DNA of 64,000 bases from Cupriavidus metallidurans CH34 (GCF_000196015.1 NC_007974.2:1240001-1304000); one strand, 5' to 3'; positions 53,476-63,144 are shown, numbered from the stretch's first letter. Program-made: numbers and translations. The notes: generated by a model from the letters alone, not told the origin.

Positions 53476-55329
53476 CTAATGGATATCTCGATGCGCCTGC
53501 AAGCGAGGTGCGCGATCGGGATTGCGTAGCTTGCGCAGGGCCTGACGTTCGAGCTGGCGGACTCGCTCACGCGAAAGACCATACTGCTGGCCTATTTCTT
53601 CGAGTGTGTAGTCTGTGCCGGCATCAACGCCGTACCGCATCTTTACAATCTTCGCTTCCCTTGGTTTCAGGGTTGCCAACGCCTCATCCAGATCCTTTCT
53701 GAGCGACACGCGCATTGCGGATTCATCCGGTGAAGCTGAACATTCGTCGGTGAGCGTATCCCATAGCAAGGCATCTCCGCTTTCGCCAACCGACATTTCC
53801 AGCGACAGTGGTTCTTTGACCAGATCAAGAATCGCCTTGACCTTTTTTACGGAAAGGGAAAGACGCGCGGCCAAAGCTTCCGGTGCAGGGGCCTCTCCCG
53901 TTTCATGAAAGAGTTCCCGTGACGCACGATTGACCTTTCCCACAACCTCCACCAGATGAATCGGAATCCGGATAGTCGGCCCCTTGTCCGCGATAGCGCG
54001 GGTAATGCCCTGACGAATCCACCACGTGGCATAGGTCGAGAACTTGTAGCCCCGGCGGTAATCGAATCGGTCTACGGCTCGCATCAGCCCGAGATTGCCC
54101 TCCTGAATAAGATCCAGCAGAGGCATCCCGCGGTGAAGATACTTCTTGGCATTTGAAACGACGAGACGGAGATTGGACCTGATCATTTCGTCCCTGGCGG
54201 CCTGAGCCCTCGCGCGTGCTTTGGCAACGCGCTGGCCGAGGTTTTTCAGATCGCCAAGTGACATGGCCGCGCGGTTCTCAAGCACCCTCATTTCCCGCTG
54301 AATTGCCTGAATTTCCGGGATGGCTCGCACAAGCGCGTCCGCAGCACCACTGATGCGCTCTGCCGCCAGCGCCTCCGACCAGCCAAGATCGATTTCATGC
54401 CCCGGAAACGTCTGAAGGAATTGCTCTCTTGCGATACCGCATCTATCAATGACGATCCCCGCGATACGGCGTTCGGCCTGTTGAATTGCAGCGATGTGAG
54501 TGGACAGCACCTGGCCGAGACGGGCGACTGCAGCGGCACTGAAGTGATAGACCGCCAACTCGGCCCGAATCGCATTCAATGCAACGAAGGCGTCCGATGT
54601 GGCTGCCTGCTGCCTGGATTGGCGTGACCAGTCAAGGAACCGGGCTCGAACGATCGCAAGTCGCGCTATCACCTCACTCTCCAATGCGGCCGATGATCGG
54701 GCCGTCGAGGCGCCGGTGGAGACCGGATCCGTCTCTTCGAGGTCCACACCCGCAGCGCCAGGCGCTGGATCATCATCCTGGACCGCCTCACTCATCTCGA
54801 TAGCTGGTACATTGACTGCGGCGGCAGGCACCTCATCCCAATGGTCGATAAGGTCGTCGACAGCCATCTCGCCTCGCTCGATTTCGTCTGCCATCGTGAG
54901 CAGTTCATAAACCACGAGCGGACACGAGACCATTTCGGCAACCATTTCGGTCACCGCGATTTCATGTCTCCTGGCAATCGCGACCTCGTCCTCTCGCGTC
55001 AACAAAGGAATCGTCCCAATTTCACGCAGATACAGTTGCACAGGGTCGGTAGTTCGTGCCTCACGCCCATCGGCCTGCATGACTGCCGCTGCCGCTTCCT
55101 CGATGACCGCCTCATCCACGACCAGAGCGTCCGCGTGCTCCTCCAGTCTGATGGGTTCGTTCGCCAACGTCCGTTCAACGATCTGGACGCCCAGCTCCTC
55201 CAACACGCGTTGGATCTGCCCAAAGTCACTGTCAGGAAGGGCGTCGCTGATCTCGCCGTGCGTCAGGAATCCCCGCTCGCTGCCTAAAGCAACCAGCGCG
55301 ACCAAGGACTCGGGGTGGGTGTTATTCAT
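53476..55329 (-). CDS. RpoD-like primary sigma factor paralogue
   Basis: The 617-residue protein has the full RpoD layout: region 1.1-like N-terminus, region 1.2 ([19 protein letters not shown]), a non-conserved region, regions 2.1-2.4 ([59 protein letters not shown]) and region 4 with the -35-binding helix ([20 protein letters not shown]). Length and order match E. coli RpoD. Because it sits among accessory genes it is probably an additional primary-type sigma factor, not the housekeeping copy. Its ATG overlaps the stop of the DUF1275-DUF1232 gene (ATGA), so translation is coupled. Confidence 0.93.
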   Translation of the reverse strand: MNNTHPESLVALVALGSERGFLTHGEISDALPDSDFGQIQRVLEELGVQIVERTLANEPIRLEEHADALVVDEAVIEEAAAAVMQADGREARTTDPVQLYLREIGTIPLLTREDEVAIARRHEIAVTEMVAEMVSCPLVVYELLTMADEIERGEMAVDDLIDHWDEVPAAAVNVPAIEMSEAVQDDDPAPGAAGVDLEETDPVSTGASTARSSAALESEVIARLAIVRARFLDWSRQSRQQAATSDAFVALNAIRAELAVYHFSAAAVARLGQVLSTHIAAIQQAERRIAGIVIDRCGIAREQFLQTFPGHEIDLGWSEALAAERISGAADALVRAIPEIQAIQREMRVLENRAAMSLGDLKNLGQRVAKARARAQAARDEMIRSNLRLVVSNAKKYLHRGMPLLDLIQEGNLGLMRAVDRFDYRRGYKFSTYATWWIRQGITRAIADKGPTIRIPIHLVEVVGKVNRASRELFHETGEAPAPEALAARLSLSVKKVKAILDLVKEPLSLEMSVGESGDALLWDTLTDECSASPDESAMRVSLRKDLDEALATLKPREAKIVKMRYGVDAGTDYTLEEIGQQYGLSRERVRQLERQALRKLRNPDRAPRLQAHRDIH

Positions 55330-56486
55330 GGATGAAAAAAGCTTGCCAGCAAGCGCGGGAGCGCATGCGCGATTGCGAAAGCGGAAAGTGTCCAGATCAC
55401 GATAATTGCTGCCGCCGCCATCTTGCTTGCGGGCCGGCGCTCGGCGCTGCTGGCCGCAGCCCGATGCTCCTTCATGACTTCTTCCGGGATCAGCCGGATT
55501 ACGACCAGAATGCCCAAGGGAACCAGCACAACATCGTCCAGATACCCAATCACCGGGATGAAATCCGGAATGAGATCGATCGGGGATAGCGCGTAGCCCG
55601 CAACAACCGCGGCAAGAACCTTTGCATACCAAGGAGTTCGGGGGTCCCGTGCGGCCAGCCAGATCGCGTGGATGTCCGTCTTGACCGTGCGGGCCCACCG
55701 ACGTGCCCGCGCAGCAATGCGGGATAGAAAATCCTGGCGCCACATGCGCAAGCGCACATCGTCGACCACCGGGACTGCCGCGAGGGCGAGCAGCAGGATT
55801 GCCAACGGTAGGGTGGCACTGAACCCGATATGCTTGAATCCCAGTGCACCGACCACGCCACCGACGAAGAAGAGACCAACCAGAGTGGCCAAGACACGCA
55901 GCTTTTGCCTGTTGGCTAGCACCACGGGCTTGCCAGAGTCGGCCCTGGACAGATTCCAGTAAAAGAGTTTGCCGAGTTCGATGCCAATATCGGTCACCAT
56001 ACCCGTCACATGCGTAGTGCGGATCTCAGCATTCGATACCTTTGTCACCATGGCGTTTTGCAAGCCCATGATGAAGCACAAAACCAGAACTGTCGCGGGA
56101 ACAAATAGCCATTCGTGATGTTCGAGGTTGCCGCCGAGCAGCCCGAAGGAAACCAGAAGCCCAGCCTCCACCATCAGCGGTAAGGCAAAGGTACTTTGCA
56201 GTTGCTCCCTTCGTCCCCAGTTGATGAGCACAGCCGAGCAAGCGGCACCTGACAGAAACGCTATCAAGGCTCCAAGGCCATCGAGTACAAGTCCCAGGCT
56301 ACCCAGTGCCAGGTTATCGGCCATAGCGGACAGAATACCGGACATGTGTGACGTGTACTGCTGCACGGCTAGGAATCCACCCGCGTTGGTTGCTCCAGCA
56401 ACGAACGCAAGATACCGAGCCAATTGGAGGTTCGCTTCGGGACTGCGGTCCTTCCCCGTCAGTCGGCGCAGGTATGGGATCAGCAT
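55326..56486 (-). CDS. DUF1275-DUF1232 fusion membrane protein
   Basis: The 386-residue protein joins two domains normally encoded separately. Residues about 20-235 are a DUF1275 (YoaK-type) membrane domain with six helices ([40 protein letters not shown]). Residues about 290-345 are a DUF1232 (YkvA-type) domain with [21 protein letters not shown] last hydrophobic helix ends the protein. It is translationally coupled to the sigma factor gene downstream, which suggests a joint role, perhaps in stress response. Function of both domains is unknown. Confidence 0.9.
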   Translation of the reverse strand: MLIPYLRRLTGKDRSPEANLQLARYLAFVAGATNAGGFLAVQQYTSHMSGILSAMADNLALGSLGLVLDGLGALIAFLSGAACSAVLINWGRREQLQSTFALPLMVEAGLLVSFGLLGGNLEHHEWLFVPATVLVLCFIMGLQNAMVTKVSNAEIRTTHVTGMVTDIGIELGKLFYWNLSRADSGKPVVLANRQKLRVLATLVGLFFVGGVVGALGFKHIGFSATLPLAILLLALAAVPVVDDVRLRMWRQDFLSRIAARARRWARTVKTDIHAIWLAARDPRTPWYAKVLAAVVAGYALSPIDLIPDFIPVIGYLDDVVLVPLGILVVIRLIPEEVMKEHRAAASSAERRPASKMAAAAIIVIWTLSAFAIAHALPRLLASFFHP

Positions 56487-56545
56487 GCTCCCCTTACTTG
56501 GAAAGGCGCTTGGGCAAATGTGGGGGCATCGTGGGCTGGCGCCGC

Positions 56546-57361
56546 CTATCTTGTCAGCCTCTGCCAGTACGTATGGTCAGACGCGAGGTGTCTGCCACGC
56601 TTCAGACGGCTGGCGGCCGAGCGCAGGTTCAAGGGGTGCGAGGTCTCGAGCTGGCGCGCACGCGTGACCAGCGTATCCAGCGAAGGGAGCTCCCATGTTC
56701 CCTTCCACGCGATCAACGTGTAATTACAGCTATCTTCGGTCAGCGACACGGAAAACGAATCACCGAATACGGAGCGAATCTCTTCGAGATAGAAGGGGAT
56801 GTCCCTGTCGTTCTCCAAGAAATTGGCGACGAGGACGCCATCGTCGGCAAGCCGCGCATGGCAGGCCGAGTAGAAGGCGATTGTTCCGAGTTGTGCAGGC
56901 ATGCCGTGCGCCAGAAACCCGTCCACCAGAATGACATCGGGTCGAGCATCCTGTCCCTTGACATACTCCGCGCCATCCGCGCAGATGACTTCGAACCGGT
57001 CGTCATCCTGCGGAATCTGGAACTTGTCGCGCAAGGCAATCACTGCCGGGTCAATCTCAATTGCCACCACCTTCGCACTGGGAAGATGGTGGTAGCAGTA
57101 TTTGGCAAGGGATCCCCCACCTAGGCCGATCATGGAGATACGTGACGGCGTCGGCTGCAGCAGCAGAAAACTCATCATCGTGCGTGTATAGCCGAGCACG
57201 AGCTTGTTGGGGTCGCGCACAGACATGAGGCTCTGCGTCGCGTGTATGTCGAAATGGAGCGAAAGTGCCTGCTCCGTCTCCAGTACTACAGGCTTCCCAT
57301 CGTTGGTGACTGTAGCTAGAAACCGTAGGTACTCTCTCAAAGAGGCGCGTTGGGAATTCAT
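56546..57361 (-). CDS. Spermidine-synthase-like methyltransferase-fold protein
   Basis: The 271-residue protein has the Rossmann-like core of spermidine synthases: the nucleotide-binding ISMIGLGGGSLAKYCY, the acidic strand end AKVVAIEIDPAVIAL, ICADGAEYV and DVILVDGF. The polyamine-binding residues of true spermidine synthases are not all evident and the N-terminal tetramerisation domain is short, so the substrate may differ. Transcribed toward the DUF1275-DUF1232 gene with a 59-bp gap, so it may belong to the same operon. A role in polyamine or related amine metabolism is inferred. Confidence 0.82.
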   Translation of the reverse strand: MNSQRASLREYLRFLATVTNDGKPVVLETEQALSLHFDIHATQSLMSVRDPNKLVLGYTRTMMSFLLLQPTPSRISMIGLGGGSLAKYCYHHLPSAKVVAIEIDPAVIALRDKFQIPQDDDRFEVICADGAEYVKGQDARPDVILVDGFLAHGMPAQLGTIAFYSACHARLADDGVLVANFLENDRDIPFYLEEIRSVFGDSFSVSLTEDSCNYTLIAWKGTWELPSLDTLVTRARQLETSHPLNLRSAASRLKRGRHLASDHTYWQRLTR

Positions 57362-57390
57362 CTGATACTCGGTCAGTACTTGTGGGTGGT

Positions 57391-57642
57391 TCAGGCTGTC
57401 AGTAACGCCACCAACCGCTTCACGGCGGCGGCCTCATCCGAGCCACTCGCCTGAACCCGTACCCTGCTACCCGCACGCGCGGAAAACCGCAGCACCTGCA
57501 TGACGTCTTTGGCATTCACAATGCAGACGTCGTTGACTAGAAGCAAATCGCTCTCAAACTGATTCGCCGCATGCGCGAGCCGTGCCGAGCCCCGGCCTTG
57601 CAGTCCAATACTGCTGGTCACCACAATCGATTTTTCTACCAC
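57391..57642 (-). CDS. HPr-like protein lacking the phospho-histidine
   Basis: The 83-residue protein aligns end to end with PTS phosphocarrier HPr. The active-site motif GLHARP reads GLQGRG, so His15 is Gln while Arg17 remains. At the regulatory serine (E. coli AKSLFKL region) it reads AKDVMQV, so Ser46 is Asp, the residue that mimics phosphoserine. It therefore cannot act in PEP-dependent phosphotransfer. Gln15 is also found in the Bacillus regulatory paralogue Crh. The gene precedes the spermidine-synthase-like gene by 29 bp on the same strand. Confidence 0.85.
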   Translation of the reverse strand: MVEKSIVVTSSIGLQGRGSARLAHAANQFESDLLLVNDVCIVNAKDVMQVLRFSARAGSRVRVQASGSDEAAAVKRLVALLTA

Positions 57643-57759
57643 CGCTCCCTCAAGCTAGCCGCCCCCGAACCAGTCGCGCGGCAAACCTGAGCCGAGACAT
57701 CTGGGTCAAATTCCCCCAAACACCTTGTGAGATCCACACGCCACAGTCGAGTTGTGTAT

Positions 57760-57780
57760 TATGATAATTTCATTATCATA
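57760..57780. promoter_or_regulatory. 21-bp palindrome before RHH gene, putative operator
   Basis: TATGATAAT-TTC-ATTATCATA is a perfect 9-3-9 inverted repeat 20 bp before the RHH ATG. Autoregulation by the RHH protein is likely. It resembles TGATAAT-N-ATTATCA Fur sites, but the spacer is 3 rather than 1. Confidence 0.65.
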
Positions 57781-57799
57781 CAATACAACTCCAACACAC

Positions 57800-57982
57800 A
57801 TGGAATCCAAGACCGCCCGACTCACTGTCTTGATCGACCCGGTGAAGAAAAACGCCTTCGAATCACTGTGCGCGGCGCAAGACCAGACGCCGTCGCAAGT
57901 GGTGCGCCAACTCATCCGCGAGTACCTGAATCGACACGGCGTTGACTATGCGACCCGCCCGAAGGTCGGGGACCCGTCCTGA
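57800..57982 (+). CDS. Ribbon-helix-helix (CopG-type) DNA-binding protein
   Basis: The 60-residue protein starts with a ribbon strand (ARLTVLIDPVKKNAFESLC) and a helix-turn-helix-like TPSQVVRQLIREYLNRH, the RHH fold. It should bind as a dimer to the palindrome ending 19 bp before its ATG. It is convergent with the hyf-like operon and divergent from the HPr-like gene. No toxin gene is adjacent, so an antitoxin role is unsupported. Confidence 0.8.
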   Translation: MESKTARLTVLIDPVKKNAFESLCAAQDQTPSQVVRQLIREYLNRHGVDYATRPKVGDPS

Positions 57983-58005
57983 CGCAACAGGACAATTTGT
58001 ACCCG

Positions 58006-58521
58006 CTAACCAACGCGATCGCGCAGAACGGCGCCAAGGATGCCTCGCAGGATGTCGATGGGTGGCGGTGGGCAACCCGGGACGCTCACATCGACTGGAA
58101 TGACATTGGAGACACGGCCGCAGCTCGCGTAGCTTTCGCCGAAGATGCCACTGGTGCACCCGCAATCTCCCACGGCGACCACCAGTTTTGGCTCGGGCGT
58201 TGCCTCGTAGGTACGCCGCAATGCTTCCTCCATATGGCGTGAGACCGGCCCGGTGACGAGCAGCATGTCGGCATGCCGCGGGCTAGCCACGAACCTGACG
58301 CCCAGTCCTTCGATGTTGTAGTAGGGGTTGCCGAGCGCGTGGATCTCAAGCTCACAGCCGTTGCAGGAGCCGGCGTCGACCTGCCGGATGGTCAGTGCGC
58401 GGCCGAGGATATCGAGCAGGTCCTTGTGGATACGCTCGATCGCGGTGTCGTCGGCACTACCTTGCGGCGCAGGCTCCGTGAGAATGCCGGTACGCGCGAT
58501 CTGCTTCAGTATTTGCCACAT
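58006..58521 (-). CDS. hyfI: Hydrogenase-4-like small subunit (NuoB/HyfI-like)
   Basis: The 171-residue protein matches the HyfI/HycG small subunit and retains four cysteines for a [4Fe-4S] cluster: two in GSCNGCELEI, one in VGDCGCTSG and one in VPGCPPPP. SPRHADMLLVTGPV is another conserved block. It is shorter than E. coli HyfI, which has a C-terminal extension. The ATG overlaps the large subunit stop by 1 nt (TGATG). It would pass electrons within a membrane-bound complex-I-like complex. Confidence 0.92.
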   Translation of the reverse strand: MWQILKQIARTGILTEPAPQGSADDTAIERIHKDLLDILGRALTIRQVDAGSCNGCELEIHALGNPYYNIEGLGVRFVASPRHADMLLVTGPVSRHMEEALRRTYEATPEPKLVVAVGDCGCTSGIFGESYASCGRVSNVIPVDVSVPGCPPPPIDILRGILGAVLRDRVG

Positions 58522-60065
58522 CAGAGGTCGTGCCCCGCATAGCTGAGGTTGAAGGACTTGTTGATCAGCGGAAAGTCCGGAACGATGTTGCCGATAATGG
58601 CATGCTCGAGCGCCGGCCAGTTCTGCCATGAAGGGTCATGACAATGACAACGCAGAACACGGTCGTCGGCCCCGAGTTCGAGCGCGACGAGGACCTCGCC
58701 GCGCCACCCTTCCACCCACCCTGCTCCGATCGCCCTCACGCTCGGTAACCGCAGTTCGCCGCGAATTTCCCCCTCTGGCAGCCCGGTGCAGAGGGCACGA
58801 ATAAGTCGCAGCGATTCAATCACCTCGTCAAAGCGCACCGCCACGCGCGCCGCCACATCGCCAACGTTCTGCGTGGCCATTCTGACCGCCAGGGTTTCAT
58901 AGGACAGCCATGCGACGTCGCAGCGCAGATCCACGGCCTGGCCGCTCGCACGACCTGCCAGTCCGGTGAGTCCGAGCCGGGCCGCGAGCTGCGGGGTTAT
59001 CTGCCCGGTACCCCGAAAGCGGTCCTGCAAACCGGCATGCTCATCGTAGATGGCACGCAGCACGTGCAGTTCGCGCTCAATTTCGTCACACTGCCGCCCC
59101 AGCCGCTCCAGCGCGGGCGCAGACGTGTCGATCGCCACCCCGCCTGGCACCACCACATCCATCATCAGTCGATGGCCAAACACTTGCCCCGACAGTCGCT
59201 GCCAGTCTTCGCGCAAGCGCGAGAACTGCGCTAATCCGAATGCCAGCCCCGCATCATTGCCCAGTGCGCCAAGATCGCCCAGGTGATTGGCCACCCGTTC
59301 GCGCTCGAGCATCAGCGCACGTAAGCAGGCCGCGCGCGCAGGCAGCGTCATGCGGCATGCGGATTCGAGCGCCATGCAGTAGGCCCAGGCGTAAGCCACC
59401 GTGGAATCGCCCGAGACCCGGCCCGCCAACCGATAGCCCTCCTCTGGCGCAAGCTCAGTAAACCGACGCTCGATTCCCTTGTGCGTATAGCCCAGCCGTT
59501 CCTCGAGCCGCAATACTTTTTCGCCAACCACCGAGAAGCGGAAGTGTCCGGGCTCGATGATGCCGGCGTGTACCGGCCCTACCGCGACCTCGTGTACGCC
59601 ATCACCCTCAACGCGCAAGAAGGCGTAGTCCGCCGGCAACATCCCTGCTGCGACGGCGAACCCCGGCCCACTTGACTGCAGAGGACGCGCGCCAGGCGGC
59701 CACAGGCCATGATCAAGCCACGGACGAGTATCGTGGGCGCCTTCCACGGAAACTCCAGAGAGGTCGGTCATAGCTCGTTGCATCCGGCTGGCACAGGGAA
59801 AGACGCCAGCCAGATCCGGTATCGCCCGGGCGCCGTCGAGCTGAAGTTCGAGCCAGACCAGTCCATGCGGCATCGCATAGGCAACGCAAGCCGTCGCCAT
59901 CGCATCTGGATCGCGCTCGGCGCCCCACACAGCAACAAGGCGTCCGCCCGCGTTCGCAACGACACACGCAATCGCCTGCCAGGCATCTTGACCAAGGCGC
60001 CCGTGCCACATCGGCAATGGCGCCACCAGGCGCTCCAGCTCTACACCAAGGTCGGGTTGCGTCAT
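58521..60065 (-). CDS. hyfG: Hydrogenase-4-like large subunit lacking Ni-Fe ligands (NuoCD/HyfG-like)
   Basis: The 514-residue protein joins a NuoC-like N-terminal domain and a NuoD/HycE-like large subunit. Where HycE has RVCGIC, this reads RVSGDS, and where it has DPCYSC the C-terminus reads FNLSYAG after FPLINKS, so all four Ni-Fe cysteines are gone. The rest of the fold, including GPVHAGIIEPGHFRF and LGYTHKGIERRF, is kept. It cannot hold a Ni-Fe site and belongs to the hydrogenase-related (Ehr-type) complexes. It follows the HyfF-like gene by 4 bp. Confidence 0.93.
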   Translation of the reverse strand: MTQPDLGVELERLVAPLPMWHGRLGQDAWQAIACVVANAGGRLVAVWGAERDPDAMATACVAYAMPHGLVWLELQLDGARAIPDLAGVFPCASRMQRAMTDLSGVSVEGAHDTRPWLDHGLWPPGARPLQSSGPGFAVAAGMLPADYAFLRVEGDGVHEVAVGPVHAGIIEPGHFRFSVVGEKVLRLEERLGYTHKGIERRFTELAPEEGYRLAGRVSGDSTVAYAWAYCMALESACRMTLPARAACLRALMLERERVANHLGDLGALGNDAGLAFGLAQFSRLREDWQRLSGQVFGHRLMMDVVVPGGVAIDTSAPALERLGRQCDEIERELHVLRAIYDEHAGLQDRFRGTGQITPQLAARLGLTGLAGRASGQAVDLRCDVAWLSYETLAVRMATQNVGDVAARVAVRFDEVIESLRLIRALCTGLPEGEIRGELRLPSVRAIGAGWVEGWRGEVLVALELGADDRVLRCHCHDPSWQNWPALEHAIIGNIVPDFPLINKSFNLSYAGHDL

Positions 60066-60069
60066 GCGC

Positions 60070-61524
60070 TTAGCCTCCCAGCATCGCGGCTGCCTGCCGG
60101 TACCAGACATCGAGATATGGCGGAATGTAAAGTCCTGCAACCAGCCCAAGCGCAAGATGCAGGAACACGGGGACCAAGGCCGGTGGATGCGCCAGCGGCT
60201 TGAGTTCGGTGTCACCGAACACCATCGGCTGAACACGGCTGAAGATCGATGCGAAGGCCACGCCGAGCGCGATCAACAGAAACGGCGTCGCCCATGCATG
60301 CTCGCGCATGGCGGTCGTGACAATCAGGAACTCGCTGGCAAAGACGCCGAACGGTGGCATGCCGAGGATGGCCAGCGCGCCCAGCATCAAGCCCCAACCA
60401 ACCGTGGGACTGACGCGGATCAGCCCGCGGATGTCATCCATGATCTGCGTGCCTGCTTTCTGCGCGGCATGGCCGACGGCGAAAAAGATGGCTGACTTGA
60501 CCAGCGAATGCATCGTCATGTGCAGCAGCCCGGCATAGCTGGCGATCGGACCGCCCATGCCAAAGGCAAAGGTGATCAGGCCCATATGCTCGATCGACGA
60601 GTACGCAAACATGCGCTTTACGTCGCGCTGACGCATCAGGAAAAACACGGCCGCCACCACTGAGAGCAGACCGAAGCCCATCATGAGATAGCCGGTGAGA
60701 TGGCTGCCCACCGCCGCGTCCGTCAGCATCTTGCAACGCAGCACCGCGTAGAGGGCCACATTAAGCAGCAGGCCGGACAGCACGGCTGACACCGGCGTCG
60801 GCCCCTCTGCGTGCGCATCGGGTAGCCAGTTGTGCAGTGGCACCAGCCCCACCTTGGTGCCATAGCCGATGAAGAGAAAGGCGAAGGCCAGTGTGATGAT
60901 ATTGGGGTCCAGGTGTTCCTTTACCGCGTTGAGGTTGGTCCATAGCAGAGCGCCGCCCTCGGCACCGACCACCTTCTCCGCCGCCATGTAGAGCAGCACC
61001 GTGCCAAACAGCGCCTGAGCGATACCCACACCGCACAGAATGAAATATTTCCACGCTGCCTCCAGGCTGGCCGCGGTGCGGTAGACGCTGACCAATAGCA
61101 CTGTTGTCAGCGTTGCGGCTTCCATTGCGACCCACACGATGCCGAGATTGTTTGTGGTCAGCGCCAGCAACATGGTGAACATGAACAACTGATACATGCT
61201 GTGGTACAGCCGCAGACGGGGCGGTGTCATCTTGCCGTGGTCACGTTCGATCCGCATATATGGCCGCGAAAAGAGCGAAGTAGTCAGCCCCACGAGGGCG
61301 GTCAGCGCGACCAGGAAGACGTTCAGAGAGTCGACGTAGAACTCGTACTGCCACGCGAGCAAGGGGCCATCGGAGACAACAATCGCCGCGAGCACGCAGG
61401 CCGCAGCAAAGGTGCCCAGGCTGAACGCAACATTGATGTCGCGCGCATGTTCGCGATGCCCTGCCAGTGCCAGCACCAGGCCGCCGGCGAGCGGAATTGC
61501 GAGCAGGAATGCGAGCGCCGCCAC
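60070..61524 (-). CDS. hyfF: Hydrogenase-4-like membrane subunit F (NuoN/M-like)
   Basis: The 484-residue protein has about 14 membrane helices of the proton-antiporter-like family. It keeps the functional block HNWLPDAHAEGPTPVSAVLSG (positions near residues 224-244) and the lysine in MTMHSLVKSAIFFAVGHAAQ, both typical of pumping subunits. It is slightly shorter than E. coli HyfF. It would form a proton or sodium channel of the complex. It starts 1 bp after the HyfE-like gene. Confidence 0.92.
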   Translation of the reverse strand: MAALAFLLAIPLAGGLVLALAGHREHARDINVAFSLGTFAAACVLAAIVVSDGPLLAWQYEFYVDSLNVFLVALTALVGLTTSLFSRPYMRIERDHGKMTPPRLRLYHSMYQLFMFTMLLALTTNNLGIVWVAMEAATLTTVLLVSVYRTAASLEAAWKYFILCGVGIAQALFGTVLLYMAAEKVVGAEGGALLWTNLNAVKEHLDPNIITLAFAFLFIGYGTKVGLVPLHNWLPDAHAEGPTPVSAVLSGLLLNVALYAVLRCKMLTDAAVGSHLTGYLMMGFGLLSVVAAVFFLMRQRDVKRMFAYSSIEHMGLITFAFGMGGPIASYAGLLHMTMHSLVKSAIFFAVGHAAQKAGTQIMDDIRGLIRVSPTVGWGLMLGALAILGMPPFGVFASEFLIVTTAMREHAWATPFLLIALGVAFASIFSRVQPMVFGDTELKPLAHPPALVPVFLHLALGLVAGLYIPPYLDVWYRQAAAMLGG

Positions 61525-61525
61525 G

Positions 61526-62185
61526 TCAATCCTCCTTCAATTGCTCCAGATTCCGGATGTCCAGACTGTCGAACTGCGCCCGGATCTGGAACATGAACAC
61601 GCCCAGGATCAGCACCCCGATCAGCACATCCAGCGCAATGCCCAGCTCAACCACCATCGGCATGCCGTAGGTGGCTGCGGTGGCTGCAAAGAACAGCCCG
61701 TTTTCCATCGACAGAAAGCCGATCACCTGTGGCACCGCCTTGGAGCGTGTGATCATCATCAGGAAGGACAGCAGCACGCACGCCAGCGCAATGCCGAGCG
61801 TGCCGCTGGCCAGCTTGAGCGACATTTGCGAGATCGGCATGGCCAGGTTGAAGGCGAATATCACCACGAGAATGCCGATCAGCATGGTGGTGGGAATATT
61901 GATCAGCCTTTCTATGTCCCAACGAATCTGCAACCGATCGATGATCCGGTGCAGCAGATAGGGAATCAACAGGGCCTTGAGCACCAGCGTCAGCGCGGCC
62001 GACAGGTACAGGTGCGGCTGGGTTGTGACATAGCCAACCACCGCTGTCGCCAGCGCCAATGTCATGCCCTGCAGCGTAAACAGATGAATCAGTGACAGGA
62101 TGCGGCGCTGCGAAATCATCGCAAACGCGAGTATCAGCAGGACCGCGCCGAGCAGGTTGACAAACTGGGCGAGTAGCATGCTCAT
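61526..62185 (-). CDS. hyfE: Hydrogenase-4-like membrane subunit E (NuoK-related)
   Basis: The 219-residue protein has about seven membrane helices; its C-terminal part (QVIGFLSMENGLFFAATAAT) has the glutamate-containing motif of NuoK. Length is close to E. coli HyfE (216). The ATG at 62185 follows the HyfC-like stop by 1 bp. It is an integral membrane part of the complex. Confidence 0.9.
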   Translation of the reverse strand: MSMLLAQFVNLLGAVLLILAFAMISQRRILSLIHLFTLQGMTLALATAVVGYVTTQPHLYLSAALTLVLKALLIPYLLHRIIDRLQIRWDIERLINIPTTMLIGILVVIFAFNLAMPISQMSLKLASGTLGIALACVLLSFLMMITRSKAVPQVIGFLSMENGLFFAATAATYGMPMVVELGIALDVLIGVLILGVFMFQIRAQFDSLDIRNLEQLKED

Positions 62186-62186
62186 A

Positions 62187-63134
62187 TCAGTGGACCAGGA
62201 GCAGATGCACAAGCAGGCCGATGACCGCCAGCAGGAAAGCGGTGGCGAGGAACTCGGGTACACGGAATATCCGCATCTTGGCGTTGACGGTCTCCAGCAG
62301 CGCCAGCAGGAACCCGCCCAACAGCAGTTTTAACATCAGTGCCGGCAATGCCAGCAACACCGAGAGCGGTGCATTGGCCTCGCCCACGCCCCAGGGAATA
62401 AACAGCGCCAGCCCGATACAGGAGTATGCGAACAATTTGAGACTGGCCGCCCACTCCAGCAGCGCCAGATGCCGCCCCGAGTATTCCAGGATCAACGCTT
62501 CATGGATCATGGTCAGCTCCAGGTGAGTAGCGGGATTGTCCACCGGCACGCGCGCGTTTTCGGCCAGTGACACCATGGTGAATGCGACACCGGCGAAGGC
62601 CATGCCGGGATAGATGGTCAGCTCACGATGGGCCAGCGTCTCGACAATCGTGGCGAGCGAGGTCGAGTGAGAGATAAGCGAGGCCGAGAACAGCACCATC
62701 AGCAACGCCGGCTCCGCCAAGAAGCCGATCAGCATCTCTCGGCGCGCACCCATCGTGCCAAAGGCCGTGCCAACATCCATGGCAGCCAGCGAGATGAACA
62801 CCCGTGCCAGCGCGAACAAGCTAACCAGGGCGATGGCATCGGCGGCGGGCGCCAGCGGCAGGTCGGTAGACAATGTGGGGATGATGGAACACGCCAGTGT
62901 CATGCAGCCAAACACCACATAGGGGGTGACGCGGAATAGCGGCGAGGCATTGTCAGCCACCACCGATTCCTTGTTGAGGAGCTTGTGCAGCATGCGATAG
63001 GGCTGCCAGAAGCTCGGCGCGGACTTGTTCTGCAGCCAGGCACGCCACACATTGACCCAGCCGGAAAGCAACGGCGCCAGGACAATCGAGATCACTATCT
63101 CGAGCAGTTGTGCCAGCACGCCGGTTGCGCTCAT
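62187..63134 (-). CDS. hyfC: Hydrogenase-4-like membrane subunit C (NuoH-like)
   Basis: The 315-residue protein, equal in length to E. coli HyfC, has eight or so helices of the NuoH/HycD family with the conserved ENARVPVDNPATHLELTMIHEA block (split around residues 210-231), which links the soluble arm to the membrane. A GAGG element lies upstream of the ATG at 63134. It should anchor the small and large subunits to the antiporter-like subunits. Confidence 0.93.
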   Translation of the reverse strand: MSATGVLAQLLEIVISIVLAPLLSGWVNVWRAWLQNKSAPSFWQPYRMLHKLLNKESVVADNASPLFRVTPYVVFGCMTLACSIIPTLSTDLPLAPAADAIALVSLFALARVFISLAAMDVGTAFGTMGARREMLIGFLAEPALLMVLFSASLISHSTSLATIVETLAHRELTIYPGMAFAGVAFTMVSLAENARVPVDNPATHLELTMIHEALILEYSGRHLALLEWAASLKLFAYSCIGLALFIPWGVGEANAPLSVLLALPALMLKLLLGGFLLALLETVNAKMRIFRVPEFLATAFLLAVIGLLVHLLLVH

Positions 63135-63144
63135 GGGTATGGCC

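Noticed and set aside
53235..53582. 115-codon open frame between sensor and sigma genes
   Set aside because: No family resemblance, poor start and overlap with the sigma factor end.
57800..57982. Antitoxin of a toxin-antitoxin pair
   Set aside because: No small toxin gene lies on either side; neighbours are a HyfI-like and an HPr-like gene.
58521..60065. Active Ni-Fe hydrogenase large subunit
   Set aside because: None of the four ligand cysteines is present, so the hydrogenase name can only describe ancestry.
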